Assembly (NCBI GenBank): GCA_964397995.1 | Contig: CAYNLG010000053.1 | Coordinates: 1 to 27,525 of the forward strand | Direction of reading: 5' to 3' | Origin: CAYNLG01 sp964397995 | Lineage (GTDB): Bacteria; Planctomycetota; Phycisphaerae; FEN-1346 | DNA length: 27,525 nt | Part shown: in pieces, positions 1 through 8,561 of the stretch | Position numbering within the stretch: the first letter of the stretch is position 1 | Layout of the letters: every line of letters begins with the position of its first letter | The notes under the pieces: generated by a model | Told to the model about the DNA's origin: nothing | The model's input: only the letters and a program-made list of their open reading frames with translations | The model's database searches: none | Translations under genes and position numbers: made by a program

Positions 1-1
1 T

Positions 2-412
2 GACGTCGGAACCGGTGAAGTTGAAGTTGAAAAAGAGGATGGGACGAAGCGGAAGGCCGACCGGCCCGAGATCGCCGAGCGGTTCGAGCCGATGGTGGCC
101 CGGCTGGAGTTGGGCAACGCGTACACGGAGCAGAACGACCCCGATGTCCAGGAGGCGGCACTGCGGCTGCAGCTGGCGGGGCAGGACGAGACGATGGCCG
201 TCATGGACGAGGATTTCCTCGAGGCCCTCAAGTACGGCATGCCCCCCGCCGGCGGCCTCGGCATCGGTATGGACCGCCTCGTCATGCTCCTGACGGGCCA
301 GACCAGCATCCGGGACGTGCTGCTGTTTCCGCAGCTGCGGCCTCAGGGCGGCGCCGCCGGCGCCGGCGATGAGGCGGCCGCGGACGCGCCCGAGGCGCCG
401 GCGGGCGGCTGA
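2..412 (+). CDS. lysS: Lysyl-tRNA synthetase, C-terminal part (5' truncated by the window)
   Basis: The reading frame is open from base 2 to the TGA at 410-412, so this is the last ~136 residues of a longer cytoplasmic protein. It shows the LysRS segment 'LELGNAYTEQNDP' and class II synthetase motif 3, 'GLGIGMDRLVMLLTG', whose Arg contacts ATP. It then has the family-typical ending 'SIRDVLLFPQLRP'. The enzyme charges tRNA-Lys. Two oddities are visible. A charged stretch (EVEVEKEDGTKRK) precedes the 'ERFE' block. A low-complexity Gly/Ala/Glu tail of about 20 residues follows the usual C-terminus. The stop is 12 bases before the next gene, suggesting co-transcription with the ABC transporter. 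Assignment to LysRS rather than AsnRS or AspRS rests on the NAYTE and SIRDVLLFPQ signatures. Confidence 0.93.
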   Translation, partial: DVGTGEVEVEKEDGTKRKADRPEIAERFEPMVARLELGNAYTEQNDPDVQEAALRLQLAGQDETMAVMDEDFLEALKYGMPPAGGLGIGMDRLVMLLTGQTSIRDVLLFPQLRPQGGAAGAGDEAAADAPEAPAGG

Positions 413-424
413 GAGGACCCCCCT

Positions 425-2176
425 ATGGCCGAGCCGGAGGCGGGCCACGTCTGGCTCCTCGTGGTCGGGCTCTGCGTCCTCGGGGCCGGGTTCGTCGCGG
501 CCCTCGCCTGCACCACCGTCTACCGGCACATCGTCTGCCTCAAGTACCTCTTCTGCGGCTGGAAGGCCGTCGTGCCCATCGTCTCGGCCATGCCGGCGGC
601 GCTCGGCGTCTTCCTGCTCATTCTTGTCTTCGCCATCATGGACGGCTTCGTCCTGGAGACCCGCGAGATGACCCGCGGCACGCTCGCGGACATCATCGTC
701 GATGCGCGCCTGACGGGCCTGCCGTACTATGAGACCTTCACCGACCGCATCGAGGACATCGAGGGGGTCGAGCTCGCGACGCCCGTCATCGAGACCTACG
801 GCCTCGTGCGCATCAAGCCGCGCTTCGAGAGCTTCGAGCCGGTCGTGCACGCGTGCAAGCTGATGGGGGTGCGGCCGGCGGAGAAGGCCCGCATGGGTCG
901 GTTCCTGGAGTACGTCGACCGCCACGGGTTGCCCGAGGTGCCCCCGGAGCAGCTTCTGGCGACGCCGCCCGCGCTGGCGGCCCGCCGGGAGGCCGAGGGG
1001 TTGCCCGACCGCCCGGGGGCGATCGGCGGCATCGGCCTCGTGGGCGCCCCCGCGCGCGATTACGTGGCCGAGGAGATGCCCAAGGCCCTCGGCGACCGTC
1101 TGCTGCTCGGCCTCGTCCTCGTGCTTCAGGCGGCGATCACCCTCGTTGTCTGGCGGAAGGTGCGGCGGCGGCCGGACCGCGCGGCGATGCGGATCGCGTT
1201 GTGGACCTGGGTGGCCGGCCTGGCGTTCGTCTCGGCCCTGGTCGGCCTCAAGGAGGCCCGGTGCTGGGGCCAGGTCGAGGCCGTCCAGCGGGCCACCGTT
1301 GTCGACGTGCCCCTGCTGGGCCTCGGCCAAGACTTCACCGTCGCCACGGTGCCCGTCAAGCCGAGCGGGGCGATGGACCTGGAGGCCGGCGGCCTGCCGA
1401 AGGCCCGGTACAAGGGCGTTACCCTGCTCGGAACCTTCAAGAGCGGGTACTGGGAGTCCGACTCGACGCACCTGTACCTGGACTTCGACGTGGCCCAGGA
1501 CCTGGCGGGGATGGGGGGCTTGGCGGCGCGCGGCGACGACCCCGGCCGCCCGGCGCGCTGCAACCAGATCCAGGTCCGCCTCGCGCCGGGCGTCGACCCC
1601 GACACGGTCGTCCGGGCCATCCGCAGCGAATGGTACCGCCTGGTCGCCCGGACGGAGATGACGGACATCCCGTCGCTGGACGTGGGGACGTGGGAGACGC
1701 GGCAGCGGATGATCCTGGGCGTGGTGGAGATGGAGCGGAACATCACGGCCCTGATGCTCGGGGCCATGTTCCTGGGGTTCGGGGTGCTGACGGCCCTCAT
1801 CTCGTACGTCATGGCCTACATTAAGAGCCGCGACGTCGGCATCATGAAGGCCCTCGGCGCCAGCGACGCCGGCGTCGGCAGCCTCTTCCTCGGCTACGGG
1901 TTCGTCATCGGCCTGATCGGCACGGCGGCGGGCTTGGCGGCCGCCCTCGCCATGCTCCACTGGCTCGACCCCATCGAGGTCTACGTCAACCAGTGGCTCG
2001 ACCGGCCGATCTTCCCGCGGGACGTCTACTACTTCGACCGCATCCCGCGGCACCTGACGGCCGACTGGGCCGTCGGCGTTTCGCTGGCGGTGCTGGCCCT
2101 GTCGACGGTGGCGAGCGCGGCCGGGGGGTTCCTGGCGGCGGTGCGGCAACCGGTGGAGACCCTCCGCTATGAGTGA
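425..2176 (+). CDS. ABC transporter permease, FtsX/LolC-MacB type, with an extra membrane segment
   Basis: A 583-residue inner-membrane permease. The FtsX-like C-terminal half has the hallmark 'IKSRDVGIMKALGAS' (~466-480) between hydrophobic segments at ~438-462 and ~484-508. A last segment lies at ~548-572, and the protein ends in the typical 'PVETLRYE'. N-terminal hydrophobic segments are at ~9-31 and ~51-73. The region between them would be the periplasmic domain of LolC/E- or MacB-like permeases. Unusually, it contains two more hydrophobic stretches (~226-243 and ~256-275) separated by a basic 'WRKVRRRPDR' loop. The ATG at 425 follows a GAGAGGA ribosome site at 411-417. The gene overlaps the ATPase gene by 8 bases (ATGAGTGA), so the two are translationally coupled. 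A lipoprotein-release or efflux role is inferred from family only; the substrate is unknown. Confidence 0.88.
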   Translation: MAEPEAGHVWLLVVGLCVLGAGFVAALACTTVYRHIVCLKYLFCGWKAVVPIVSAMPAALGVFLLILVFAIMDGFVLETREMTRGTLADIIVDARLTGLPYYETFTDRIEDIEGVELATPVIETYGLVRIKPRFESFEPVVHACKLMGVRPAEKARMGRFLEYVDRHGLPEVPPEQLLATPPALAARREAEGLPDRPGAIGGIGLVGAPARDYVAEEMPKALGDRLLLGLVLVLQAAITLVVWRKVRRRPDRAAMRIALWTWVAGLAFVSALVGLKEARCWGQVEAVQRATVVDVPLLGLGQDFTVATVPVKPSGAMDLEAGGLPKARYKGVTLLGTFKSGYWESDSTHLYLDFDVAQDLAGMGGLAARGDDPGRPARCNQIQVRLAPGVDPDTVVRAIRSEWYRLVARTEMTDIPSLDVGTWETRQRMILGVVEMERNITALMLGAMFLGFGVLTALISYVMAYIKSRDVGIMKALGASDAGVGSLFLGYGFVIGLIGTAAGLAAALAMLHWLDPIEVYVNQWLDRPIFPRDVYYFDRIPRHLTADWAVGVSLAVLALSTVASAAGGFLAAVRQPVETLRYE

Positions 2177-2873
2177 GCCCATCGTCACCGCCACCGGCCT
2201 CGTCAGGGACTACGTCATGGGCCCCCGCACGCTGCGCGTCCTCAAGGGCGTGGACCTGGCGGTGCGTCGCGGCGAACGGCTCTGCATCCTCGGGCCGAGC
2301 GGGTCCGGCAAGTCTACGCTCCTGCACCTGGTGGGCCTCCTGGACCGGCCCACGCGGGGGGACGTCTTCTACGGCCGGACCGACGCCTTCCGCCGCCCCA
2401 AACGCTGGCGCGACCGCATGCGCAACCGCGCCATCGGCTTCGTCTTCCAGTTCTACTACCTCATGGCCGACCTGACGGTCCTCGGCAACACGCTGCTGCC
2501 GGCGATGATCCGCACCCCGGCCTGGGCGTGGCTCGCCCGCCGCGGGGCGCTGCGCCGGCAGGCCCTCGCGGTGCTTGAGGAGCTGGGCCTCGGCGACCGC
2601 CTCCAGCACCTCCCGAGGGAGCTCTCGGGTGGCGAGCGGCAGCGGGCGGCCCTGGCCCGGGCCCTCGTCCACGAGCCCGAAATCCTCTTCGCCGACGAGC
2701 CCACCGGCAACCTCGATTCCGCCACGGGCGGCGAGATCATGGACCTGCTGGAGCGGCTCAACCGGGAGCGCGGCCTGACGATCGTGATGGTCACCCACGA
2801 CGAGCGCATTGCCGCCCGGGCCGACCGCGTGTTGCGCCTGGAGGACGGGAAGCTCTTGCACCCCTTCGCCTAG
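2169..2873 (+). CDS. ABC transporter ATP-binding protein, LolD/MacB-ATPase family
   Basis: A 234-residue cytoplasmic ATPase with every ABC motif. Walker A is 'GPSGSGKST' (42-50), the Q-loop is around 'FVFQFYYLM' (91-99), and the signature 'LSGGERQRAALARAL' spans 152-166. Walker B is 'ILFADEPTG' (172-180), with D-loop 'NLDSATG' and H-loop His210 ('VTHDE'). The DEPTGNLD sequence is typical of the LolD/MacB/FtsE branch that partners FtsX-fold permeases. The ATG lies inside the end of the permease gene (8-base overlap), so the two form one transporter. It would hydrolyse ATP to drive conformational work on a periplasmic substrate. Only one permease gene is present, so a homodimeric permease is likely, as in MacB, rather than a LolC/LolE pair. 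The exact substrate cannot be told from sequence. Confidence 0.93.
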   Translation: MSEPIVTATGLVRDYVMGPRTLRVLKGVDLAVRRGERLCILGPSGSGKSTLLHLVGLLDRPTRGDVFYGRTDAFRRPKRWRDRMRNRAIGFVFQFYYLMADLTVLGNTLLPAMIRTPAWAWLARRGALRRQALAVLEELGLGDRLQHLPRELSGGERQRAALARALVHEPEILFADEPTGNLDSATGGEIMDLLERLNRERGLTIVMVTHDERIAARADRVLRLEDGKLLHPFA

Positions 2874-2890
2874 GCCGGTATGCTCCCGGC

Positions 2891-2920
2891 GCGGCACCGG
2901 GCGGTGTGAGCCGGTGCCGC
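2891..2920 (+). terminator. Perfect 10-bp hairpin between the ABC ATPase and aminotransferase genes
   Basis: GCGGCACCGG (2891-2900) is exactly complementary to CCGGTGCCGC (2911-2920), with a 10-base loop. It starts 18 bases after the ATPase stop codon. No T-tract follows, so it could be a GC-rich terminator, a transcript-end stabiliser, or an attenuator for the downstream aminotransferase. Function is inferred; the pairing is seen directly. Confidence 0.5.
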
Positions 2921-2950
2921 CGCGTGCACGGCTCGAAAGGCAGGCCCACC

Positions 2951-3808
2951 ATGGGGCAACTCGTCTGGCTCAACGGCGACCTCGTCCCGCGCGACGAGGC
3001 CCGCCTCAGCGTGTTCGACCACGGCCTCCTCTACGGCGACGGCGTCTTCGAGGGCATCCGCAGCTACGGCGGCAAGGTCTTCCGCCTGGAGGCCCACGTC
3101 CGGCGCCTGTTTGACAGCGCGCGCGGCATCCGGCTCCGGATCCCCATGACCGAGGACGCGATGGCCCGGGCCATCCGCGACACCCTCGAGGCCAACGCGC
3201 TCCAGGACGCCTACTTCCGCGTCGTCGTGACGCGCGGCGTGGGGACGCTGGGCCTCGACCCGAACCGCTGCAAGGACCCGACCGTCTTCATCATCTGCGA
3301 CAAGATTTCGCTCTACCCGGCCGAGCTCTACGAGAACGGCCTGGAGGTGGTGACGGCGGCCACGATGCGGAACCATCCGAACGCGCTGAACCCGCGCCTG
3401 AAGAGCCTCAACTACCTCAACAACATCCTCGCCAAGATCGAGGCCATCGACGCCGGCACCCTCGAAGCCGTCATGCTCAACCATCAGGGCTACGTGGCCG
3501 AGTGCACCGGCGACAACCTCTTCATCGTCCGCGACGGCGTGCTCTTCACGCCGCCCATCGCCGCCGGCATCCTCAAGGGCATCACGCGGGACGAGATCAT
3601 CGCCATCGCCGCCGACGTCGGCCTCGAGGTCCGCGAGGAAGACCTGACGCGTCAGGACCTGTACGTCGCCGACGAGTGCTTCCTGACGGGGACGGCGGCC
3701 GAGGTGGTGCCGGTGGTGGGGATCGACAAGCGGGCGATCGGCGACGGCGCGCCGGGACCGATTACGAAGCGGCTGACCGAGGAGTTCCGCCGCCGCACGC
3801 GGGCCTGA
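2951..3808 (+). CDS. ilvE: Branched-chain amino acid aminotransferase (PLP class IV)
   Basis: A 285-residue cytoplasmic PLP enzyme of fold type IV. It exchanges the amino group of Leu/Ile/Val (or of a D-amino acid in close relatives) with 2-oxoglutarate. Visible signatures are 'FDHGLLYGDGVFEGIRSY' near the N-terminus, the PLP-binding Lys151 in 'RLKSLNYLNN', Glu184 in 'ECTGDNLF', and 'LTGTAAEVVPV' near 246-256. Length fits the short bacterial IlvE class. The ATG at 2951 is chosen because a GAAAGG ribosome site precedes it. An upstream in-frame GTG at 2906 falls inside a hairpin and lacks family homology. D-amino-acid transaminase or aminodeoxychorismate lyase is possible but less likely, given the IlvE-like 'VTRGVGTLGLDP' segment. 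It converges with the toroid-DUF4159 operon. Confidence 0.9.
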   Translation: MGQLVWLNGDLVPRDEARLSVFDHGLLYGDGVFEGIRSYGGKVFRLEAHVRRLFDSARGIRLRIPMTEDAMARAIRDTLEANALQDAYFRVVVTRGVGTLGLDPNRCKDPTVFIICDKISLYPAELYENGLEVVTAATMRNHPNALNPRLKSLNYLNNILAKIEAIDAGTLEAVMLNHQGYVAECTGDNLFIVRDGVLFTPPIAAGILKGITRDEIIAIAADVGLEVREEDLTRQDLYVADECFLTGTAAEVVPVVGIDKRAIGDGAPGPITKRLTEEFRRRTRA

Positions 3809-3813
3809 CGGCG

Positions 3814-3869
3814 CGGGCGCGCCGTCGCCCGAGGACGTGTTCTCCGGCGCCCCTTTTCCGCGCGGCGCC
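3814..3869. terminator. Hairpins between convergent genes (possible bidirectional terminator)
   Basis: The 60 bases between the ilvE stop and the stop of the convergent minus-strand gene hold two short inverted repeats. One is CGGGCG/CGCCCG (3814-3819 with 3826-3831). The other is GGCGCC/GGCGCC (3846-3851 with 3864-3869), enclosing a CCTTTTCC loop. There is no clean U-tract on either side, so terminator function is only plausible. Confidence 0.3.
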
Positions 3870-6163
3870 TACCGCGTGGTCGCGTACAGGACGACGTTGG
3901 TGGCCACGGCTTCGGCGTCGAGCGTCGAGTAGCCGAGGTTGCCGTAGGCGTTGTACGGCGTGAGGGCGAACATCACGTCGAGCGGCGAGAAGACGCCCAC
4001 CATCCGCTCCCCGTCGAAGATGCCCCAGAGCTCCGCGTACGGCCGGCCGACGCGCGGCACGCGGAGGGCCTTCGTGAACTGGACGCGCGAGGCGACGTTG
4101 CGGCCGAGGGCGGCGCCCATGCGGCCGGTCAGGAGGCCGTGCGTCTGGGGCAGGAGCTTGGCCGTCAGGCCCATCTTCCCGAGTTCCGCCATCAGGGCCT
4201 GGTGGAAGGCGACCGACCCGGTGGCCGACTCGGCCCACAGCATCCCGCCGCCCGAGACGAACGCCTTCAGGGCCGCGCGATCCGCGTCCGTCAGCGTGAA
4301 CGTCTCCGACCCCGTCAAATACGCGACGTCGTGGCCGCCCGAGGCCAAGTCGCCGGCCGCCACCCCGCCCTCGGTGAAGGGCGCGGCCTGGGGCTCGGTG
4401 ACCTGGAGGCTGACGCCGGCGGCGCCGGCGGCCTTCGCGAGGCGGTCGAAGCCCTTGTAGTTGGCGCCCACGGCCCAGTTGCCGCCGTGCCGCAGGCGGG
4501 CGACCCGGACGGTCGACTGCGCCCCGGCGTTGATGGACTCGGTGTGGCGGTCGCGCTTGGTGGGCTCACGGGCGGTCAGGCGGACGCGCATCGGGGCGTG
4601 GTCGGTGGCGTAGATGTGGAGGTTGCGGCCCCAGTCGAAGAGGTAGGCCTTCGAGGCGTAGGCCTTGGTGTTCCACGCGCACGAGAAGTCATCCGGGCTG
4701 AAGAAGACGGCCGAACGGACCCCGTCGTGGACGTGCATCAGGTCCGGCCGCGACCGCATCTTTTCCAGGCAGGTCCACAGGGGATGGTCCTTGCCGACCT
4801 TCTCCAGGGCCCACTCCGGCCAGACCTCCCGGGCGAAGCCGGTGAACCACGACCGCACCGATGGGTTGCCGCACGACGCCTCGATCAGGATCGTGCCGCC
4901 GGTGTCGGTGAAGGCGCGGAGCTTGGCCTTCTCCTCGTCGGTGAACGCGGGGACGCTTTCGGCCGAGAGGTACAGGATGGGCGCGTCGTGGAGTTCGTCC
5001 AGGGGGGCCCGGAGCTCGACGATCTGCCAGTGGAACCGCTGCTCCGTCACCTTGTAGATGTACTGGGTCAGGTTGGCGACGTCGCGGCGGTGCATGTTCC
5101 ATTGGCCGTCGAACTTGAGCTTGTTGATGAGGATGGGGCTGCGGCCCTTGTAGAGGAAGAGCAGGGCGAAGCAGGTGTCCGGGATGTTGCCCCAGGCGCC
5201 GTCGGGGCTCTGGGTCCGAACGAGCTGCTCGGCGCCTTCGGCGTACCAGTTGTGGTCGCCGAAGTACTTGTACCCGGCCGCGATACCGACGCGCTCCACG
5301 CAGTAGAGCCAGTAGAGCGTCCGGCCGCCCTTACCGGGGTTGGTCCTGGCCGTGAAGTTCTTGGCCAGCCAATCCAGGCCGTTATCGACGCGGCGCATGG
5401 CCTCGTCGGCCAGGCGCGAGCTCCGCCCGCCCTGGCACGGGCACCCCGCCCCGGGGTCCAGCAGGTCGGCGATGATGTAGACGCTGGCGACGCCGGCCGC
5501 CGACATCGAGCCGTAGGAGGCCTCGTCGTCGCCGTGGGCCCCGTAGTTCCAGCCCCCGTCGGCCTTCTGTTTCTCGTAATAGAGCTTCCGGGCCTTCTTC
5601 AGCGGTTCCTCGGGGATTTCGATGCCCACAAGGCTGGCGTCGCGCATCGCCAGCAGCGGCCACTGCGTCACGGAGAAGTCCCAGCCGCTGGCGTTGAGCA
5701 TGTACCGCCAGCCCCCGTCCTGCGTCTGGCCGATCTGGAACTTCAGGATATCCTCCATCATCCGCTGGCGGACCTGGTTGCGGCGGTCGGAGGTCTCGAG
5801 CAGCCGGTTGTGGACGTACGAAAGGCCCATGCACCGGATCGGCAACGCGTACCCCGGCCGGCTGCCGAAGCTCGTCTCGTTCAGCGTCAGGACGTGGTCG
5901 AGGCCCTTGTCCAGGGCCCCGCTGTTGATGCTCACCCCCATGTACGCCAGAGTCGTGAAGATCAGCGCCGTGTAGGCCTCGCCGTGCTGCCCGCCCTGGC
6001 CGAACGACCCGTTGCCGTTGTGCTGGCTGATCAGGTATTCCTTGCCCTTGCGGAGGGCGGCCTGGACTTCGTCGTCGGTGACGGCCCGGGCGGGGGCGGC
6101 GCCGGTCCACGCCAAGGCGGCGGCCAGAACGGCGGATGCGAGGCGGCGGAGAATCGGGTGCAT
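3869..6163 (-). CDS. Secreted toroid + tandem DUF4159 protein, paralogue 1
   Basis: A 764-residue protein with a signal peptide (residues 1-27, cleavage after 'APARA'). Residues ~30-340 form a squalene-cyclase/prenyltransferase-like alpha-toroid with QW-type repeats: 'NGNGSFG', 'QTQDGGWRY' (146-154), 'QKADGGWNYG' (199-208) and 'QSPDGAWGN' (318-326). No DxDD cyclase motif is seen, so catalysis as a terpene cyclase is unlikely. Two DUF4159-like domains follow, at ~345-525 and ~551-764. Each opens with a '(L/R)..(F/H)(D/G)G.W' strand and has '(F/L)TD....L.AF...GG..(I/W).E'. Each ends in a '(F/V)FSP.D...(N).(H/V).(I/L)YAT' segment. Domain A carries Cys431 ('IEASCGN'); domain B has 'AESATGS' at that place. 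A CPC motif lies at 241-243. The ATG is preceded by AAAGGA. It is last in the three-gene run, 31 bases after paralogue 2. It is probably periplasmic; molecular function is unknown. Confidence 0.88.
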   Translation of the reverse strand: MHPILRRLASAVLAAALAWTGAAPARAVTDDEVQAALRKGKEYLISQHNGNGSFGQGGQHGEAYTALIFTTLAYMGVSINSGALDKGLDHVLTLNETSFGSRPGYALPIRCMGLSYVHNRLLETSDRRNQVRQRMMEDILKFQIGQTQDGGWRYMLNASGWDFSVTQWPLLAMRDASLVGIEIPEEPLKKARKLYYEKQKADGGWNYGAHGDDEASYGSMSAAGVASVYIIADLLDPGAGCPCQGGRSSRLADEAMRRVDNGLDWLAKNFTARTNPGKGGRTLYWLYCVERVGIAAGYKYFGDHNWYAEGAEQLVRTQSPDGAWGNIPDTCFALLFLYKGRSPILINKLKFDGQWNMHRRDVANLTQYIYKVTEQRFHWQIVELRAPLDELHDAPILYLSAESVPAFTDEEKAKLRAFTDTGGTILIEASCGNPSVRSWFTGFAREVWPEWALEKVGKDHPLWTCLEKMRSRPDLMHVHDGVRSAVFFSPDDFSCAWNTKAYASKAYLFDWGRNLHIYATDHAPMRVRLTAREPTKRDRHTESINAGAQSTVRVARLRHGGNWAVGANYKGFDRLAKAAGAAGVSLQVTEPQAAPFTEGGVAAGDLASGGHDVAYLTGSETFTLTDADRAALKAFVSGGGMLWAESATGSVAFHQALMAELGKMGLTAKLLPQTHGLLTGRMGAALGRNVASRVQFTKALRVPRVGRPYAELWGIFDGERMVGVFSPLDVMFALTPYNAYGNLGYSTLDAEAVATNVVLYATTR

Positions 6164-6194
6164 GGCGGGTCCTTTCGGTTCGGGCGCCGGCCCG

Positions 6195-8498
6195 TTACGG
6201 CAGCGTCGTCGCGTACAGGACGATGTTCGTCGCCACCGCTTCGGCGTCCACCGGTACGTAGCCCTTGATGCGGCAGGCCTCGTAGGGGGTGATGCAGAAC
6301 ATCGTGTCGAAGGGCGAGTAGACGCCCACCATCTTGCCGGCGGCGTCGCGGATGCCCCAGAAGTCGGCGTGGGCGCGGCCGAGGCGGCGGACGCGGAGGG
6401 CGCGGCGGAACTCGACGCCGTTTGAGACGTTCCGGCCCAAGGCGGCGCCCATGCGGCCGGTCATGAGGCCGTGCGTGTTCGGCAGCAGCTCCAGCGTCCA
6501 GCCCAGTTTCTCGAGCTCCGCCTTCAGGGCCCGGTCGAACTCGACCGACCCGGTGGCGGCCTCGGCCCACAGGAACCCGCCGCCCGCCGCGAACGCCTTC
6601 AGGCCCTCGCGCTCCGCGTCGGTCAGCGTGAAGGGCTCGGAGCTCGTCAGGAACGCCACGTCGTATCCCCCGGCCGCCAGGAGCGTCGCCGGCGCCCCGC
6701 CGCCCTCGGTCACGGGCCTTTCCTTGGGCTCGTCGACGTCGAGGGTGACGCCGGCCGCCGAGAGAGTCTTGCCGAGGCGCTCGAAGCCGTCGTAGTTGGC
6801 GCTGACGGCCCAGTTGCCGCCGTGCCGGACGCGGGCGAGGCGGATCGCCGACTTGGTCCCGCCGTTGATCGGCCCGGTGTGGCGCTCGCGCTTCTCGGGT
6901 TCGCGGGCGGCCAGCTTGGCCCGCAGGGGCGCCCCGTCGGTCGCGTACGTGTACAGGTTGATGCCCCAGTCGAACAGGTACCCCTTCGAGGCGTACGCCT
7001 TGGTGTTCCACGCACAGGAGATGTCGTCCGGGGCGTAGAAGACGGCGTTGCGGACGCCGTCGTTGACGGCCATGAGGTGCGGCCGCTTGTCCATCGGGTA
7101 GACGACGCTCCAGACGGGGTCGTCGCGGCCGACGTTCAGGAGCTTCCACTCCGGCCACATCTCGCGGGCGAAGTCCTCGAACCAGCTCTTCACGGCCGCG
7201 TTCCCGCACGAGGCCTCGAACAGGATCGTCCCGCCGGTGTCGGTGAAGGCCCGGAGCTTGGCCTTCTCCTCGTCGGTGAAGGTCGGGGCGCTCTCGGCGG
7301 TGATGTAGAGGATGGGGGCGTCGTGGAGTTCCTCCAGGGGCGCGCGCAGTTCGACGATCTGCCAGTGGAAGAGCTGCTCCTTGATCCGCTCGATGTAGCG
7401 GGTCAGGTGGGCGATGTCGCGGCGGTGCATGTTCCAGAGGCCGTCGAACTCGAGCTTGTTGAAGAGCACCGGGGCGCGGCCCTTGTAGAGGACGAGCAGG
7501 GCGAAGCAGGTCTCGTTGATGCCGCCCCAGCTCCCGTCGGCGTTCTGCTTGCCGACCAGGTAGTCGGCACCCTCGGCGTACCAGTCGTGGTCGCCGAAGT
7601 ACTTGTACCCGGCGGCGATGCCGACGCGCTCCACGCAGTAGAGCCAGTACAAGTGATGGCCGCCCTTGCCCGGGTTCGTCTTGGCGGTGTAGTTCTTGGA
7701 GAGCCACTCGAGGCCGTTGTCGATGCGGCGGTCGGCCTCGGAGGCGGTGCGCGAGCTGCGCCCGCCCGCGCACGGGCATCCGCTGCCCGGGTCCAGCAGG
7801 TCGGCGATGATGTAGACGCTGGCGACGCCGGCCGCGGTCATCGAACCGTACGACGATCTGCCGCCCTGGTAGCTCCAGCCCCCGTCGGCGTTCTGCTTCT
7901 CGTAGTAGAGCTTCTGGGCCTTGCGGAGGGGCTCTTCGGGGATCTCGATGCCCACGAGGCTGGCGTCGCGCATGGCCAGGATCGGCCACTGGGTGACCGA
8001 GAAGTCCCAGTTGGTGGCGTCGAGGCCGTACCGCCACCCGCCGTCGGTCGTCTGGCCGATCTGGTAGCGGAGGATGTCCTCCATCATCTTCTGGCGGACG
8101 AGGTTCCTGCGGTCGCCGAGGAGTTTATTGTGGACGTACGAGAGGGCCATCGTCCGGATGGGCAGCGAGTAGCCCCGGCACTTGTGGCCGCCCGGCCTGC
8201 CGTCCAGGTCGCCGTCGGGGTTGATCGCCAGGGCCCAGTCGAGGGCGTCGCCGATCACGGGCCGGTTGGGGTGCAGGCCCATGTAGGCCAGGGTCATGAA
8301 GGCCAGGAGTTGGTCGCCGGCGAGGCCCTTGCCGATGGAGCCGTCGCCGTTGCGCTGGCTGATCAGGTACTCCTTGCCCTTTTCGATGGCGCGGGTGACC
8401 TGGGCGTCGGTTACCGCGGCGCGGGCCGTGACGGCTCCGCCGAGAAGTACGGCCGCCACCAGGGCCGCCGCCAGGCCGCATGTCAGAGTCCGAGTCAC
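6195..8498 (-). CDS. Secreted toroid + tandem DUF4159 protein, paralogue 2
   Basis: A 767-residue protein that aligns without gaps to paralogue 1 over long stretches and looks like its closest relative. The start is GTG at 8498, supported by AAAGGA seven bases upstream. The signal peptide spans ~1-28 ('VTARAA'). Toroid repeats include 'NGDGSIG', 'QTTDGGWRYG' (149-158), 'QNADGGWSY' (202-210) and 'QNADGSWGG' (318-326). The conserved block 'LYWLYCVERVGIAAG' (283-297) is followed by 'DWYAEGA' (305-311). Cys241/243 form the CPC motif. DUF4159-like domain A (~345-525) has Cys431 in 'FEASCGN' and 'SCAWNTKAYAS' at ~494-504. Domain B (~551-767) has 'AEAATGS' instead of a Cys motif. No lipobox or membrane anchor beyond the signal peptide is seen. 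It sits mid-operon, 63 bases after paralogue 3 and 31 before paralogue 1. Function is unknown. Confidence 0.88.
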   Translation of the reverse strand: MTRTLTCGLAAALVAAVLLGGAVTARAAVTDAQVTRAIEKGKEYLISQRNGDGSIGKGLAGDQLLAFMTLAYMGLHPNRPVIGDALDWALAINPDGDLDGRPGGHKCRGYSLPIRTMALSYVHNKLLGDRRNLVRQKMMEDILRYQIGQTTDGGWRYGLDATNWDFSVTQWPILAMRDASLVGIEIPEEPLRKAQKLYYEKQNADGGWSYQGGRSSYGSMTAAGVASVYIIADLLDPGSGCPCAGGRSSRTASEADRRIDNGLEWLSKNYTAKTNPGKGGHHLYWLYCVERVGIAAGYKYFGDHDWYAEGADYLVGKQNADGSWGGINETCFALLVLYKGRAPVLFNKLEFDGLWNMHRRDIAHLTRYIERIKEQLFHWQIVELRAPLEELHDAPILYITAESAPTFTDEEKAKLRAFTDTGGTILFEASCGNAAVKSWFEDFAREMWPEWKLLNVGRDDPVWSVVYPMDKRPHLMAVNDGVRNAVFYAPDDISCAWNTKAYASKGYLFDWGINLYTYATDGAPLRAKLAAREPEKRERHTGPINGGTKSAIRLARVRHGGNWAVSANYDGFERLGKTLSAAGVTLDVDEPKERPVTEGGGAPATLLAAGGYDVAFLTSSEPFTLTDAEREGLKAFAAGGGFLWAEAATGSVEFDRALKAELEKLGWTLELLPNTHGLMTGRMGAALGRNVSNGVEFRRALRVRRLGRAHADFWGIRDAAGKMVGVYSPFDTMFCITPYEACRIKGYVPVDAEAVATNIVLYATTLP

Positions 8499-8561
8499 GT
8501 CGTCGTCCTTTCGGTTCGCGTCACGGGCGTCCCCGCGGGCGAGGACCGCCCCGAATACAGC

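Noticed and set aside
2906..2950. Upstream GTG start for the ilvE-like gene
   Set aside because: It lies in the loop of a perfect hairpin and adds non-homologous residues; the ATG at 2951 has a ribosome site.
3869..6163. Calling the toroid proteins squalene-hopene cyclases
   Set aside because: QW-type repeats are present but the DxDD catalytic motif is not seen, and the proteins are exported and fused to DUF4159-like domains.
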